From positions 1 to 59,647 of the forward strand of contig CANDJN010000011.1 in NCBI GenBank assembly GCA_947385085.1: a DNA stretch of 59,647 nt, given 5' to 3'. Positions 26,008-35,202 of this stretch are shown here, piece by piece. The DNA comes from an uncultured Erysipelotrichaceae bacterium (lineage in GTDB: Bacteria > Bacillota_I > Bacilli_A > Erysipelotrichales > Erysipelotrichaceae). The notes beneath the pieces were generated by a model. That model had not been told where the DNA came from and searched no databases. It saw only the letters and a program-made list of their open reading frames with translations. How positions within the stretch are numbered: position 1 is the stretch's first letter; each line of letters starts with the position of its first letter. The position numbers and the translations under genes were made by a program.

Positions 26008-27365
26008 ATAATTCCTTCTTTCACCAGCGGTAAAAACAGCTCAGGAATGAGATTTTGTTCATTGAAATAATTCTCATAGCGATTCTTTTGATGCTTGTAT
26101 TCCTCGTACTGGGGCAATGAAATGTAATGCGCCAATAACGCCGGAAGCTTAGCACTTCGCTTTTGTAATGACTGTATGGTAAGGCAAATCGCCGTATTGA
26201 TTTCCGCACGACTACCGACGCATTCAAACGGTTTCTCCTTCTGATAACCAACTAGCTTTTCTAACGTATCATATAGCACTGTTTTTTCTAACAAATCTTC
26301 TCCAAACATCGTTTTTAGCCGCTCATTTTCAATAAACGGCGACAGGATTAAATACACGAATAAGCATTTGGGACAGGAGCAGCACCATGCGTCCTGTTTA
26401 CTTCCGGCATTACAGCTGCGAAATATCGAGAAATATTGCGGATGACGTGCAAATTCACGTGCAATCTGAAATTCTGACCATCCCCGCAATAGAGAAAAAT
26501 AGGAAACACCGGAATTAATATACTGCTTTTCGTATTGATGAAAATCCCGTTCAAAATCAAAGCTCTTAGAATATTGATGATTAATCTGGGTTCCCGCTAC
26601 CGTACTTTCATTCGCACTGTCCTCATTGCTCAACACAACATAGCGCAAGTGATTGACATAGGCAAACAGCGTGGCTGAAAATGCCACCAATGCCGAAAAC
26701 GGCGTATGCCCGTTCAAAAATCCCTCTTGATTGAGCTTTAACATCCGTGCGTCCAAGGTACGCCGTACCTTCACAACATGAGCATCGTCAAAGCCGGCGG
26801 TATCTACACTGTCCTGTGTAGCACCGCGATTGTTTAAAATATAAGCATATTGTCTGCCTGAATGCTTTTTCAACAGCTCCATCGTTACGATCGAATCCTT
26901 GCCACCACCAACAGGAATGAGACAACCCTCTGCAATATGCGTTCCTTTACTGTCCGCAAATGCGTTTCCTAATGTCTTGATGTGCATAAATTCATCCATG
27001 GATATTTCAATACCATTCGTATAAAAAAACTCGCCTAATCCCCAGTAATACTGTTTCTTCCACCATGCAATCTGTTTATCATCTAATCCTGCCGCATGAA
27101 TTTCCACCAACGGCGAGCAGGTGATTTTCCAATAGCTTGTCAATTCCACCATACCGATCGAAAATACCAGCTTTTGAATGACCTCATCATCCATATCCCA
27201 GCTTTGCACATAACGCTTGTCAATTGTCCATGTCGGCTGAAAAGAAGATAGACCCGCAATTTCAAAGTCATACCAAAAACGAATTTCCTGCATCGTTTCT
27301 TCGATATGATAGCCATGATAGGAAAACAGCGGATATTGATCCCGCAATTCTGTAAAAGATTTCAT
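25983..27365 (-). CDS. murL: MurL-type UDP-MurNAc-L-Ala-L-Glu epimerase
   Basis: A 460-residue protein with the ATP-pyrophosphatase P-loop PVGGGKDS (151-158), which suggests ATP activation of a carboxylate. The NNRGATQDSVDTAG segment, SNEDSANESTVAGTQINHQYSKSF, and a cysteine cluster AWCCSCPKC (C328, C329, C331, C334) follow. This arrangement fits MurL, which activates the terminal L-Glu of UDP-MurNAc-L-Ala-L-Glu and inverts it to D-Glu. The overlap with a MurD-type ligase and the position at the Bacillus racE (glutamate racemase) site support this. Start MKSFTELRDQYPLFSYHG at 27365, 17 bases after the preceding gene. The alternative is an unrelated PP-loop enzyme; the neighbour makes that less likely. 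Confidence 0.8.
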   Translation of the reverse strand: MKSFTELRDQYPLFSYHGYHIEETMQEIRFWYDFEIAGLSSFQPTWTIDKRYVQSWDMDDEVIQKLVFSIGMVELTSYWKITCSPLVEIHAAGLDDKQIAWWKKQYYWGLGEFFYTNGIEISMDEFMHIKTLGNAFADSKGTHIAEGCLIPVGGGKDSIVTMELLKKHSGRQYAYILNNRGATQDSVDTAGFDDAHVVKVRRTLDARMLKLNQEGFLNGHTPFSALVAFSATLFAYVNHLRYVVLSNEDSANESTVAGTQINHQYSKSFDFERDFHQYEKQYINSGVSYFSLLRGWSEFQIAREFARHPQYFSIFRSCNAGSKQDAWCCSCPKCLFVYLILSPFIENERLKTMFGEDLLEKTVLYDTLEKLVGYQKEKPFECVGSRAEINTAICLTIQSLQKRSAKLPALLAHYISLPQYEEYKHQKNRYENYFNEQNLIPELFLPLVKEGIICHQSSKN

Positions 27366-27382
27366 GTCATTTCTCCCATCTC

Positions 27383-28444
27383 TTATTTGATTTCTATCTG
27401 ATATTCTTCCAGCACTTGATTCTGATCATGAAGCGTCTTAGCGGCATCCTTGCCGACATAACGCAGCGTAAAGGGCTGGTATTTTTTATGCGTTTCGTTT
27501 ATTTGATCATTAGGATAGCGAACGATAAAGCCATATTGATAAGCATTGTCATTCAGCCATTGAGCCAGTTGTATCATCTCTTTATCCTTTACGCTTTCTG
27601 ATTCCTTTGAAAACAAGTGAGAATAATCTATATCAATATCGTTACCTGGAGCTCCTGCCGGTTGAAAACGTACCGTATACCCCAACTGATATTCACTTTG
27701 TCCGGGATAATCCCAATACTCATCAAATTGATCTTTGCCGTATTTCAACATCATTTGTTCATAAAGCGGTATTTGATCTTGATAGGATACGTAACCCAAC
27801 GTCAGAATTAGATTTCCGCATGTTTTGTCGTTTACCGAGGAAATATCCTTGCATAAATCATGCAAGGGCTGTACCGCTTCTTTCTGAATGCGGATGGCAT
27901 GGCTTCCCTGTAGTGATGATACATTCGGTAAATCAGAAATCGTCACTAGATTTTTCGGTTCATATGTGTACAAGGTTTCATTTTCTTCCATTCGCGTTAA
28001 CAACGCTGCCGGATCATTGACAATAGAGGCATTCTGAACGTAGCCGTTATCCTCCTCATAAAATGTACGCAGCGTATCATAAGAATATGCCTCAAGCAAC
28101 GGTTCTAAATTGGGATAATCCAGCTTATCTTTAAAATCATTGATAAAAGCGATAATGGTTTCATTGGAGGCATCCTGTATTTCCTTGGCACGTGTATACC
28201 ATAGCGTATTGCGTATCATAAATCCCTTTGTCTCAATAAACGGTATAAACTGCTCCGGTGTCAGCTGTTGAGAAATCATATAATTGATATCGTCCGATGA
28301 CAGATGCTCTAAAATAATACTGCGATTTTCATCGGTCACGTATGGATAACGAGCCAGTTCATCATAATGTCGGTTCATTATGGTAAAACAGACACAAAAT
28401 AGTGCTAGAAGACTGATTATAAACAGGATTCGTTTCGCTTTCAT
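27383..28444 (-). CDS. VanY/LD-carboxypeptidase-fold protein lacking catalytic residues
   Basis: A 353-residue protein with one N-terminal membrane anchor (ILFIISLLALFCVCF) and a C-terminal VanY-like domain (about 175-345). Recognisable blocks are LTLGYVSYQDQ, SEYQLGYTVRF (240-250), WLNDNAYQYGFIVRYP and YQPFTLRYVG (312-321). In active VanY-type carboxypeptidases these read SEHQ-G-A-D and EPWH-RYVG, giving two His and one Asp zinc ligands plus the catalytic Glu. Here they are Tyr, Arg, Thr and Gln, so metal binding and peptidase activity should be lost. The ATG at 28444 has GAGGAGG upstream. Adjacent to murL-murD2, it may bind peptidoglycan stems or regulate another enzyme. That role is inference. 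Confidence 0.85.
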   Translation of the reverse strand: MKAKRILFIISLLALFCVCFTIMNRHYDELARYPYVTDENRSIILEHLSSDDINYMISQQLTPEQFIPFIETKGFMIRNTLWYTRAKEIQDASNETIIAFINDFKDKLDYPNLEPLLEAYSYDTLRTFYEEDNGYVQNASIVNDPAALLTRMEENETLYTYEPKNLVTISDLPNVSSLQGSHAIRIQKEAVQPLHDLCKDISSVNDKTCGNLILTLGYVSYQDQIPLYEQMMLKYGKDQFDEYWDYPGQSEYQLGYTVRFQPAGAPGNDIDIDYSHLFSKESESVKDKEMIQLAQWLNDNAYQYGFIVRYPNDQINETHKKYQPFTLRYVGKDAAKTLHDQNQVLEEYQIEIK

Positions 28445-28580
28445 CTGGTACACCTCCTCAGTATTATACCATACTTCCCCCATTGAGAAAACTAGTTTAT
28501 CTTGAGTGATTACGACAGCGACTGCATAAAAATGCGATAGCTTCGATAATAATAGATACGGCTGTCAGTGACCTCACCAA

Positions 28581-28784
28581 TCAATCACACGGAAAAGATG
28601 CAGACAGGAAAGATCGCATATCGTCACTATGATACATATGATCACGCCGCAACAGATTACTCAGCATTGGTAATGATATCTGCTTCTGTTCGCCATTTAC
28701 CACTGTCTCTATATGCTTAAGAATACAGTCCTGTTCCTCCTTGTTTAATTGATAATAAGAAAGCTTATGATCGTTTTCAGCCAT
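28581..28784 (-). CDS. Small hypothetical protein
   Basis: A 67-codon reading frame, product charged and helical (MAENDHKLSYYQLNKEEQD), no recognised domain. The Shine-Dalgarno is weak: a strong GGAGGAGG stands ~60 bases upstream, too far for this ATG. It lies between gerE and the VanY-like gene in the position where Bacillus has small ORFs such as ysmB. It may be spurious. Confidence 0.35.
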   Translation of the reverse strand: MAENDHKLSYYQLNKEEQDCILKHIETVVNGEQKQISLPMLSNLLRRDHMYHSDDMRSFLSASFPCD

Positions 28785-28936
28785 TACATCTGTACTTGAT
28801 TCATCATGAGTACCACATGTATTGATTGATAATATATATTATCCCTCCTCCTTCTATCTTTCTTATACACGAAAAAACGCTTCATCCCAAAAAATAAAAG
28901 TACAAGAGCTAATAAAAGTTATCGTGATGATATAAC

Positions 28937-28968
28937 AGGAAAAAAACCGGATCGCTCCGGTTTTATAA
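28937..28968 (-). terminator. Terminator after gerE
   Basis: A perfect 9-bp stem AAAACCGGA/TCCGGTTTT with loop GCGA, followed by T on the minus strand; it overlaps the last base of the gerE stop region. Confidence 0.8.
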
Positions 28969-29154
28969 ATGCAATTCCTCCAGCTTTAACAGTTCAACAA
29001 CCGCCTGTGCCCTTCCTTTTACCCCAAGCTTTAGCATCACATTGGATATATGATTGCGAACTGTTTTATCCGAAATATTCATCATTCCAGCAATTTCCTT
29101 GGTGCTGTAATTTTGAATTAACAGATCAAACACCTGTTTTTCACGCCGTGTCAA
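28963..29154 (-). CDS. gerE: GerE-type LuxR-family sporulation regulator
   Basis: A 63-residue DNA-binding protein made of a LuxR-type helix-turn-helix only: TRREKQVFDLLIQ, STKEIAGMMNISDKTVRNHI, LKLGVKGRAQAVVELL. It is strikingly close to Bacillus GerE, the last mother-cell regulator, which works with sigma-K on coat genes. The only in-frame start visible is TTG at 29154, 18 bases from a GGGGG Shine-Dalgarno, and Bacillus GerE has ~10 more N-terminal residues; codons just upstream (NTQTI) could be included if a non-standard start is used. Gene order uvrC..gerE matches Bacillus. The sdh genes between them there are missing. Confidence 0.88.
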   Translation of the reverse strand: MTRREKQVFDLLIQNYSTKEIAGMMNISDKTVRNHISNVMLKLGVKGRAQAVVELLKLEELHL

Positions 29155-29192
29155 TATCGTTTGCGTATTGATACCCCCTATACTACCGATGC

Positions 29193-30983
29193 TTACAGTT
29201 TATCATATGCATTTGCATCGTTTTGGTTAGGGCTATGCAGGATATCGTAGATATTTTGGGCAACCGCCTGCGGCACTACCTGCGCAATTTCATCAATTGT
29301 TGCTGCTTTTAAGCGTTTCATGCTTTTAAAATGCCTCCAGATTGCTTTTTTACGCACCTCACCAATTCCCTCTACCTCATCGAGAATCGACTTGGTCATC
29401 GCTTTGTTGCGCAGCTTGCGATGATATGAGATCGCAAAGCGGTGCACTTCATCCTGCATCTGCGTCAACAGAAAAAATAAGGAATCATTGCGATCGATCG
29501 AAATGATGCGTCCATCTGCGTCCATCAGATTGCTGGTACGGTGATGATCGTCCTTCACTAAACCACACAAGGTGATATCGACCTCCAGCAGTTCCAGGAT
29601 TTCCTTTACCGCCTCAATTTGAAGCCATCCGCCATCGACAATTAACAAGTCGGGAAAGCGCCCTTGTTCCTTTAATAGACGAGTAACACGGCGATAGACC
29701 ACTTCCTTCATTGAATCAAGATCAGAAACATAGGTTCCCAACTTAAACAGGCGATAATCGCTTTTACTTGGCTCTCCATCTTTATAAACAACCATACCGG
29801 AAACGTTAAACGTTCCGGATATATGCGAATTATCATAGATTTCAATGCGATGAATTTCCTTTTGAAAGATCGTACACAGCTGTTCCATCGCTTCTTCCTT
29901 GCGGCTTTCCTTGCGTTCTGCCAATTCGAACTTTTGTTCATGGATATTCTTGGCGTTGGCAATCGCCATTTCCACAAGCTTCAGCTTATCTCCGCGCAAC
30001 GGCTGCAATACCTTGGTCTCTAGTGTTTCCGCAAGCAAGGATACATCGTATCGCTGTGGCAGTAACAATTCTTTCGGTAAAGGATGCTGCTCATAATATT
30101 GAAGAATAAAGCTCAAAAAGGCATCCTCTTCATTTTCATAAAGCGGTGTGATGTGCAGTGTACGCTCCAGCATCTTACCACCGCGTAAAAACAGTCCCTG
30201 AATGGAAATATAGCCTTTATCGACATAGCATCCGAAGACATCGCGATCCTTGCCGTCCTTAAAATCAATCTGTTGCTTAGCGGTCACGTAGGTAATCGCC
30301 TGCATCAAATCATGCTTTTCCTTTGCCCGCTCAAATTGCAGGTTCTCACTGGCTTCATTCATTTCCTGTTCCAGTTGGGTCAATATATCTTTGACATCCC
30401 CATTCATGAATTTGCGAATCTGCGATGCCATTTTCGTATAAACATCCGGTTCAATTTCATGAACACACGGACCCAAGCATTGCTTCATATGATAATACAG
30501 ACATTCCTTTTTTTGCAGGTGCGTACATTTGCGCAGCGGATACAGCTGATTGAGCAGCTTCATCGTATCCCAGGCGGCCGAAGAATCGGGAAAGGGACCG
30601 AAATACTCCGCTTTTTTATCCTTTGTTTGGCGTACCACACGCAGAATCGGTGCCTTTTCCTTGGTCAGCTTGATATAGGGATACGTCTTATCATCCATAA
30701 ACATGATGTTATAAGGTGGTGTATGCTTTTTAATTAAATTGATTTCCAGCAACAGCGCTTCCTTTTCACTGCCTGTCACAATATATTCAAAATCATCAAT
30801 ATTGGCAACCAGACGTTGAGTTTTAAAATCATGAGCCCCGACAAAATACTGACGCACGCGATTTTTCAGTTTCTTTGCCTTACCGACATAAATAATTTCT
30901 CCTGCTTTGTTTTTCATCAAATAACAGCCAGGAGATGCGGGTAAAATTTTCAGTTTGTCCTCGATTTTCACCATATTAGCCAT
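29193..30983 (-). CDS. uvrC: Excinuclease ABC subunit C
   Basis: A 596-residue nucleotide-excision repair nuclease. GIY-YIG domain at the N-terminus (PGCYLMKNKAGEIIYVGKAKKLKNRVRQYF), the UvrB-binding UVR motif near 205-240, the RNase H-like C-terminal nuclease (IEIYDNSHISGT, DLLIVDGGWLQ) and the helix-hairpin-helix GIGEVRKKAIWRHF. It overlaps mutS2 by eight bases, so the two are coupled. Confidence 0.97.
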   Translation of the reverse strand: MANMVKIEDKLKILPASPGCYLMKNKAGEIIYVGKAKKLKNRVRQYFVGAHDFKTQRLVANIDDFEYIVTGSEKEALLLEINLIKKHTPPYNIMFMDDKTYPYIKLTKEKAPILRVVRQTKDKKAEYFGPFPDSSAAWDTMKLLNQLYPLRKCTHLQKKECLYYHMKQCLGPCVHEIEPDVYTKMASQIRKFMNGDVKDILTQLEQEMNEASENLQFERAKEKHDLMQAITYVTAKQQIDFKDGKDRDVFGCYVDKGYISIQGLFLRGGKMLERTLHITPLYENEEDAFLSFILQYYEQHPLPKELLLPQRYDVSLLAETLETKVLQPLRGDKLKLVEMAIANAKNIHEQKFELAERKESRKEEAMEQLCTIFQKEIHRIEIYDNSHISGTFNVSGMVVYKDGEPSKSDYRLFKLGTYVSDLDSMKEVVYRRVTRLLKEQGRFPDLLIVDGGWLQIEAVKEILELLEVDITLCGLVKDDHHRTSNLMDADGRIISIDRNDSLFFLLTQMQDEVHRFAISYHRKLRNKAMTKSILDEVEGIGEVRKKAIWRHFKSMKRLKAATIDEIAQVVPQAVAQNIYDILHSPNQNDANAYDKL

Positions 30984-33312
30984 GATGCTTACCTGCCTTT
31001 TTCAATGTGACAACCGTTGCGCCCATACCGCCTTCCCCCTGTCCACCAAGCCGATACGATTCCACCTTCGCATTCTTTTTCAAAAACTGATGAATTCCAT
31101 TGCGCAATGCGCCGGTACCCATACCATGAATGATTCGCACCGTATTCGCCTTTGCCAGTACCGCCTGATCCAGATAATAATCGACAATCGGCAGTGCTTC
31201 TGCGACCTTCAATCCGATTACATTTTTTTCCAATGAGAAATGCGGCGTTGTTTTATGAACCGCATAGCCTTTTTCCCGCAGCGTCTTTTTCTGCGGAGGC
31301 TTGGTCAGCGTTAAATCCGCGCGGCGTGTATTCATGCGCACACCATTTACCGATACAATGACCTTCTCCTTATGGATTTCCAATACTTCCCCATGTGCAT
31401 TCATATGTTTGAGGGAAACATAATCGCCAATGTGCAGTTCTTCCATCGTCATTTCTTTCTGATTTGAAATAGCGGAATTATCTTCTAAGGAATGTACGCG
31501 ATGAGCCAATTCATTTACAATGTGCGGTTTTACATCATGAGGCAATGCCTTTAAATCCGCAATGATAGCGTCTGCTTGAGCAATGCTTTCCATAAGTCGA
31601 TTTGCATAATCTTCCTTTAAATCATTCAATTCTTTATCTCTTTGTGCCATAAACTGGGCTTTTTCATGCTCTAATGATTCCTGTAGCGCTCTAAGATCAG
31701 CGAGCTTTGCATCCATGATACGTGTTTTTTCATGTGCCTTTGTTAATTCCGCTTCCAGCTGTTCCATCAGCGCATCTTGATGCGTATGATTTTCTTTCGC
31801 TATTTGTTCAGCGTACGATAAAACACTCTCCTTCATATGGTAACGGCGCGCAATCGCAAACGCATTGGAGGTGCCGCTGATTCCCTCTAAATAACGATAG
31901 GTGGGCCTCATGTTTTCCATATCAAATTCTACGCCGGAAATCATCATATCTGCACATTGCTTGGCGTAGCTTTTTAACGCACTGAAATGCGTCGTTGCTA
32001 AAACAAACGCCTGTGATTGACGCAGCTCTTCCAAAATGGCTATTGCCAAGCATTCGCCCTCCCGCGGATCAGTACCGCTGCCTAGTTCATCCAGCAATAC
32101 CAGCGAGTGATCTGTAATATGGTCACAAATATAGGCTAGTTTAGAAACATGCGCCGAGAAAGTCGAAAGCGATTCCTGAATCGACTGTTCATCGCCAATA
32201 TCGGCAAAAATATGATCAAAAAACGGCAGGCGTGCTGTTTCTGCCAAAATGGGTAAACCACTCTGTGCCAAGCATACCGACAAGCCGATTGTTTTCAGCG
32301 TCACTGTTTTTCCACCGGTATTACTGCCGGTAATTAGGATACTGCGATAGGGCGGCTTGATTTCATACGTATTAGCCACTACATGATCCGCATCAATCAG
32401 AGGATGACGAGCATTTTTTAAATACAAGCGCTGCCCCTGCATCTCCACATGAGCGATGCATCCATTATGAGCGTGCGCATACTCGCCCTTGGCAAAATAT
32501 CCATCCAACAGTGCCAAGGTTTCCTGATTCGCTGCCAAAATATCCGCAAACGCCTTGACTTGTTGAGTTAACTCACTTAAAATCCGTTCCACTTCCTCTT
32601 GTTCACGGCTGATAAGTGATGCCAGCTGATTATTGAGGTGAAACAGCGTCTCCGGTTCCACATAAGCTGTCTGTCCCGAAGCGCTTTCACCATGAATAAA
32701 ACCACGGATGCTGTTTTTCTCGCTCACCTTCACCAATACGCAGGTGCGCTGATTACGGGAGGCGGTAATCGTATCCGTTAATTGATTTTGATGCCGGTGA
32801 ATAAATCGCTGCGCTGCCGCAGCAATTTCTCCCTCAGACATCCGAATGCTTTTACGCAGAGTGGCAAGCTTAGGTGACGCCTGATCAATCAGCTCGTCAT
32901 GAATATTAATACAGGCATCAATCGCCTTTGATAGCTTACTAACATCGCCCAATGATTCAAATAACTCATCCAAATGCGTAGTCGGTATTTCACTTACACG
33001 GCGGTAATGATGAACTGCCGTAAGTGTTGTACCCTGTTGGGAAATCCGACGTAAATCCATCGGACGAAGCGTTTTATCTCTGCGAGCATCCGCCAACGCA
33101 TCACTAATATCATAAACGCCCGGAAGCGGTATTGCGCCATATCGCACTACCATGTTGAATGCTTCTTGGGCGCGCCGGGCTTCCTGTTGAATCCATAAGA
33201 ATTCATACGATGGCTTAAGTTCCAGAATCCGCTTGCGTCCCAATGAAAAACGACAGTATCCTGCGACCTGTTCCTTGCACTCGTTATATTGTAACGCCGC
33301 AAATTCTTCCAT
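30976..33312 (-). CDS. mutS2: MutS2/RqcU (endonuclease MutS2)
   Basis: A 778-residue MutS2. Core and lever helices (1-~300), ATPase with Walker A ITGSNTGGKTVTLKT and the STFSAHVSKL and LLDELGSGTDP motifs, a long coiled-coil clamp (about 505-620), a KOW-like segment and a C-terminal Smr nuclease domain with IIHGMGTGALRNG. In Bacillus MutS2 splits collided ribosomes and affects recombination. It lies directly after cvpA with one base between, as in Bacillus (cvpA-polX-mutSB, polX missing). Confidence 0.96.
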   Translation of the reverse strand: MEEFAALQYNECKEQVAGYCRFSLGRKRILELKPSYEFLWIQQEARRAQEAFNMVVRYGAIPLPGVYDISDALADARRDKTLRPMDLRRISQQGTTLTAVHHYRRVSEIPTTHLDELFESLGDVSKLSKAIDACINIHDELIDQASPKLATLRKSIRMSEGEIAAAAQRFIHRHQNQLTDTITASRNQRTCVLVKVSEKNSIRGFIHGESASGQTAYVEPETLFHLNNQLASLISREQEEVERILSELTQQVKAFADILAANQETLALLDGYFAKGEYAHAHNGCIAHVEMQGQRLYLKNARHPLIDADHVVANTYEIKPPYRSILITGSNTGGKTVTLKTIGLSVCLAQSGLPILAETARLPFFDHIFADIGDEQSIQESLSTFSAHVSKLAYICDHITDHSLVLLDELGSGTDPREGECLAIAILEELRQSQAFVLATTHFSALKSYAKQCADMMISGVEFDMENMRPTYRYLEGISGTSNAFAIARRYHMKESVLSYAEQIAKENHTHQDALMEQLEAELTKAHEKTRIMDAKLADLRALQESLEHEKAQFMAQRDKELNDLKEDYANRLMESIAQADAIIADLKALPHDVKPHIVNELAHRVHSLEDNSAISNQKEMTMEELHIGDYVSLKHMNAHGEVLEIHKEKVIVSVNGVRMNTRRADLTLTKPPQKKTLREKGYAVHKTTPHFSLEKNVIGLKVAEALPIVDYYLDQAVLAKANTVRIIHGMGTGALRNGIHQFLKKNAKVESYRLGGQGEGGMGATVVTLKKAGKHHG

Positions 33313-33313
33313 G

Positions 33314-33991
33314 TTATTCCCCTTTCAATTCTGTTAAGAAAGCATCGATCTGTTCCTGTTGTAAATCATATCCGGACAGCCAATGCGCAATATGAGTGAT
33401 ATCTTCCTCATTGGGAATGGTAGAAGGAGTAACGACCTTTTGAATCGCCTTTAGCTCCCCTATTTGATCATGACTGAAAAACAACAAACCTTCCGTCATC
33501 GCATTAATTGGTTTCAAGCAGCTTTCTTCAATGACACGTAAACCGTTGGCAAATAACGGGGTGCTGAAAACAAAGGTCAAAACCATGACAAACACCAATC
33601 CTTGAAGCGCCCCCAACACAGTACCCAATAGCTTATTCACCTCTTGAATCAGCGGCAGCTTTCCCACTGCCTTCAAAATCGGTTTCAAAAAAAATACCGC
33701 TAAGGAAAGGACGAAAAACAGCACGACAAACACAACCACACGATTGATAGTTGCATAAAAAATCTGGGTAATCTGGGGATCATTTGTGACGATCATATGA
33801 TCTGGATACAGATGTAATATCGACGATAACGGATAGGAAAGCAGCCATGCCACAAGCGCACATACCAAAAAGCCAAAGCAGCCCAGCAGCTTCAAAAAGA
33901 AACCCTGGGTATAACCACTGTACGCAAACAAGCCCAAAATGAGCAGTACGGCAATATTCAATAAAAATATATATTCAGTTGGAAATAGCAT
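33314..33991 (-). CDS. cvpA: CvpA-family membrane protein
   Basis: A 225-residue integral membrane protein with about four or five hydrophobic helices starting FLLNIAVLLILGLFAYSGYTQGF, a pattern typical of CvpA/YshB. The family's role is unclear (colicin V production, envelope). The ATG at 33991 has GAGGTG five bases upstream; the ATG at 34003 overlaps that signal. A TTGCGG/TACAAT promoter lies at 34027-34056. Confidence 0.85.
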   Translation of the reverse strand: MLFPTEYIFLLNIAVLLILGLFAYSGYTQGFFLKLLGCFGFLVCALVAWLLSYPLSSILHLYPDHMIVTNDPQITQIFYATINRVVVFVVLFFVLSLAVFFLKPILKAVGKLPLIQEVNKLLGTVLGALQGLVFVMVLTFVFSTPLFANGLRVIEESCLKPINAMTEGLLFFSHDQIGELKAIQKVVTPSTIPNEEDITHIAHWLSGYDLQQEQIDAFLTELKGE

Positions 33992-34026
33992 TTTACACCT
34001 CATATTCCTGATTTCAGGCTTTTCTT

Positions 34027-34056
34027 ATTGTAACATATACTTATGAAAATCCGCAA
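34027..34056 (-). promoter_or_regulatory. Promoter of cvpA-mutS2-uvrC
   Basis: TTGCGG (34051-34056) and TACAAT (34027-34032) with 18 bp between them on the minus strand. Confidence 0.5.
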
Positions 34057-34286
34057 ACGCAGATTCACTACAAATTATATCGGGCATTCCCGCATACCGC
34101 AAGACTTTTATCTGAATATTGAATGAAAACCTCATTTTAAATGCGGTTTGCTAATGTGATAGAGGACGTGCAAAGAGTTCTTCAGCTCTTTCCTTTCTCA
34201 TAAAAGTATGATAAGATTTTTCCTGTAATCATCACTAGTATGATCAAAAAAATCATTAACCAAACAGATGAAGAACAGGAGTTTTT

Positions 34287-35165
34287 ATGAATAAATCGAT
34301 CACTTGTACCAAACAGCAAATCGCAGAAATCAAAGCACGGTATCCTCAGGCACAGCAGCGATCCACTCCGCCATATGCTTGCTGGCAGATTGCATTAAGC
34401 GATTGTGTCATAACGGCTTATGAATCCGGAAAAGTAGTATTTCAGGGTATGGGGGCTGAATTGCATGCCTCCGGTTATCAATCTTCCAATCATTCCAAGT
34501 CATCACAAACGGGTAATCTATTTCCCCAATGGGGCAGTGATGAAGTTGGCACCGGTGATTATTTCGGTCCTGTATGTGTTTGTGCTGCCGCTGTAGATGA
34601 AGCCAACAGCACTTGGTTAAAAAGTCTAGGCATCCAAGACAGCAAGGCGATGAAGGATGAGACCATCCGCTCCTTGGGCAAGACTGTACAGGAGCGCATT
34701 CCCCATTCACTGTTAATACTAGACAATGCCACCTATAATCGCGTTCATCCAACCCATAACATGGTTGCCATCAAATGCAAACTGCACAATCAGGCATATG
34801 TTCATTTGTCGCATAAGCAAGACAGCGTGCCAAAGCAGATCATTGTAGATCAATTCGTGGCAGAAAAAAGCTATTACCGCTATCTTGCCAAGGAAAAAGA
34901 AATCGTTCGCAACATCCATTTTGAGACAAAGGCGGAAAATCGCTATATTGCGGTAGCCTGCGCTTCCGTCATTGCCCGCTATGCCTTCTTACTGGCATTT
35001 GATGCGATGTGCAAAAAATACCGGTTTCCCTTTTGTAAAGGGGCTTCATCAAGAGTAGATGAAAACATCAAGGATTTCATCGCTCTGTATCCGATTAGTG
35101 AATTAACCAATGTCGCAAAGCTGCATTTCGCCAACACTAAAAAAGCCGGTGTCATCATACCGTGA
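34287..35165 (+). CDS. rnhC: Ribonuclease HIII
   Basis: A 292-residue RNase HIII that removes RNA from RNA-DNA hybrids. An N-terminal TBP-like substrate-binding domain (1-~80) is followed by the RNase H fold with GSDEVGTGDYFGPV (catalytic Asp and Glu), GIQDSKAMKD and the later IVDQF and ASVIARY. GGAG precedes the ATG. It is divergent from cvpA as rnhC is in Bacillus. Confidence 0.95.
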   Translation: MNKSITCTKQQIAEIKARYPQAQQRSTPPYACWQIALSDCVITAYESGKVVFQGMGAELHASGYQSSNHSKSSQTGNLFPQWGSDEVGTGDYFGPVCVCAAAVDEANSTWLKSLGIQDSKAMKDETIRSLGKTVQERIPHSLLILDNATYNRVHPTHNMVAIKCKLHNQAYVHLSHKQDSVPKQIIVDQFVAEKSYYRYLAKEKEIVRNIHFETKAENRYIAVACASVIARYAFLLAFDAMCKKYRFPFCKGASSRVDENIKDFIALYPISELTNVAKLHFANTKKAGVIIP

Positions 35166-35170
35166 ATGTG

Positions 35171-35200
35171 AAAAAACGATGGTCTGCCATCGTTTTTTTA
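35171..35200. terminator. Bidirectional terminator between rnhC and the rhomboid gene
   Basis: AAAACGATGG/CCATCGTTTT with loop TCTG; A- and T-runs on both flanks. Confidence 0.85.
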
Positions 35201-35202
35201 TG

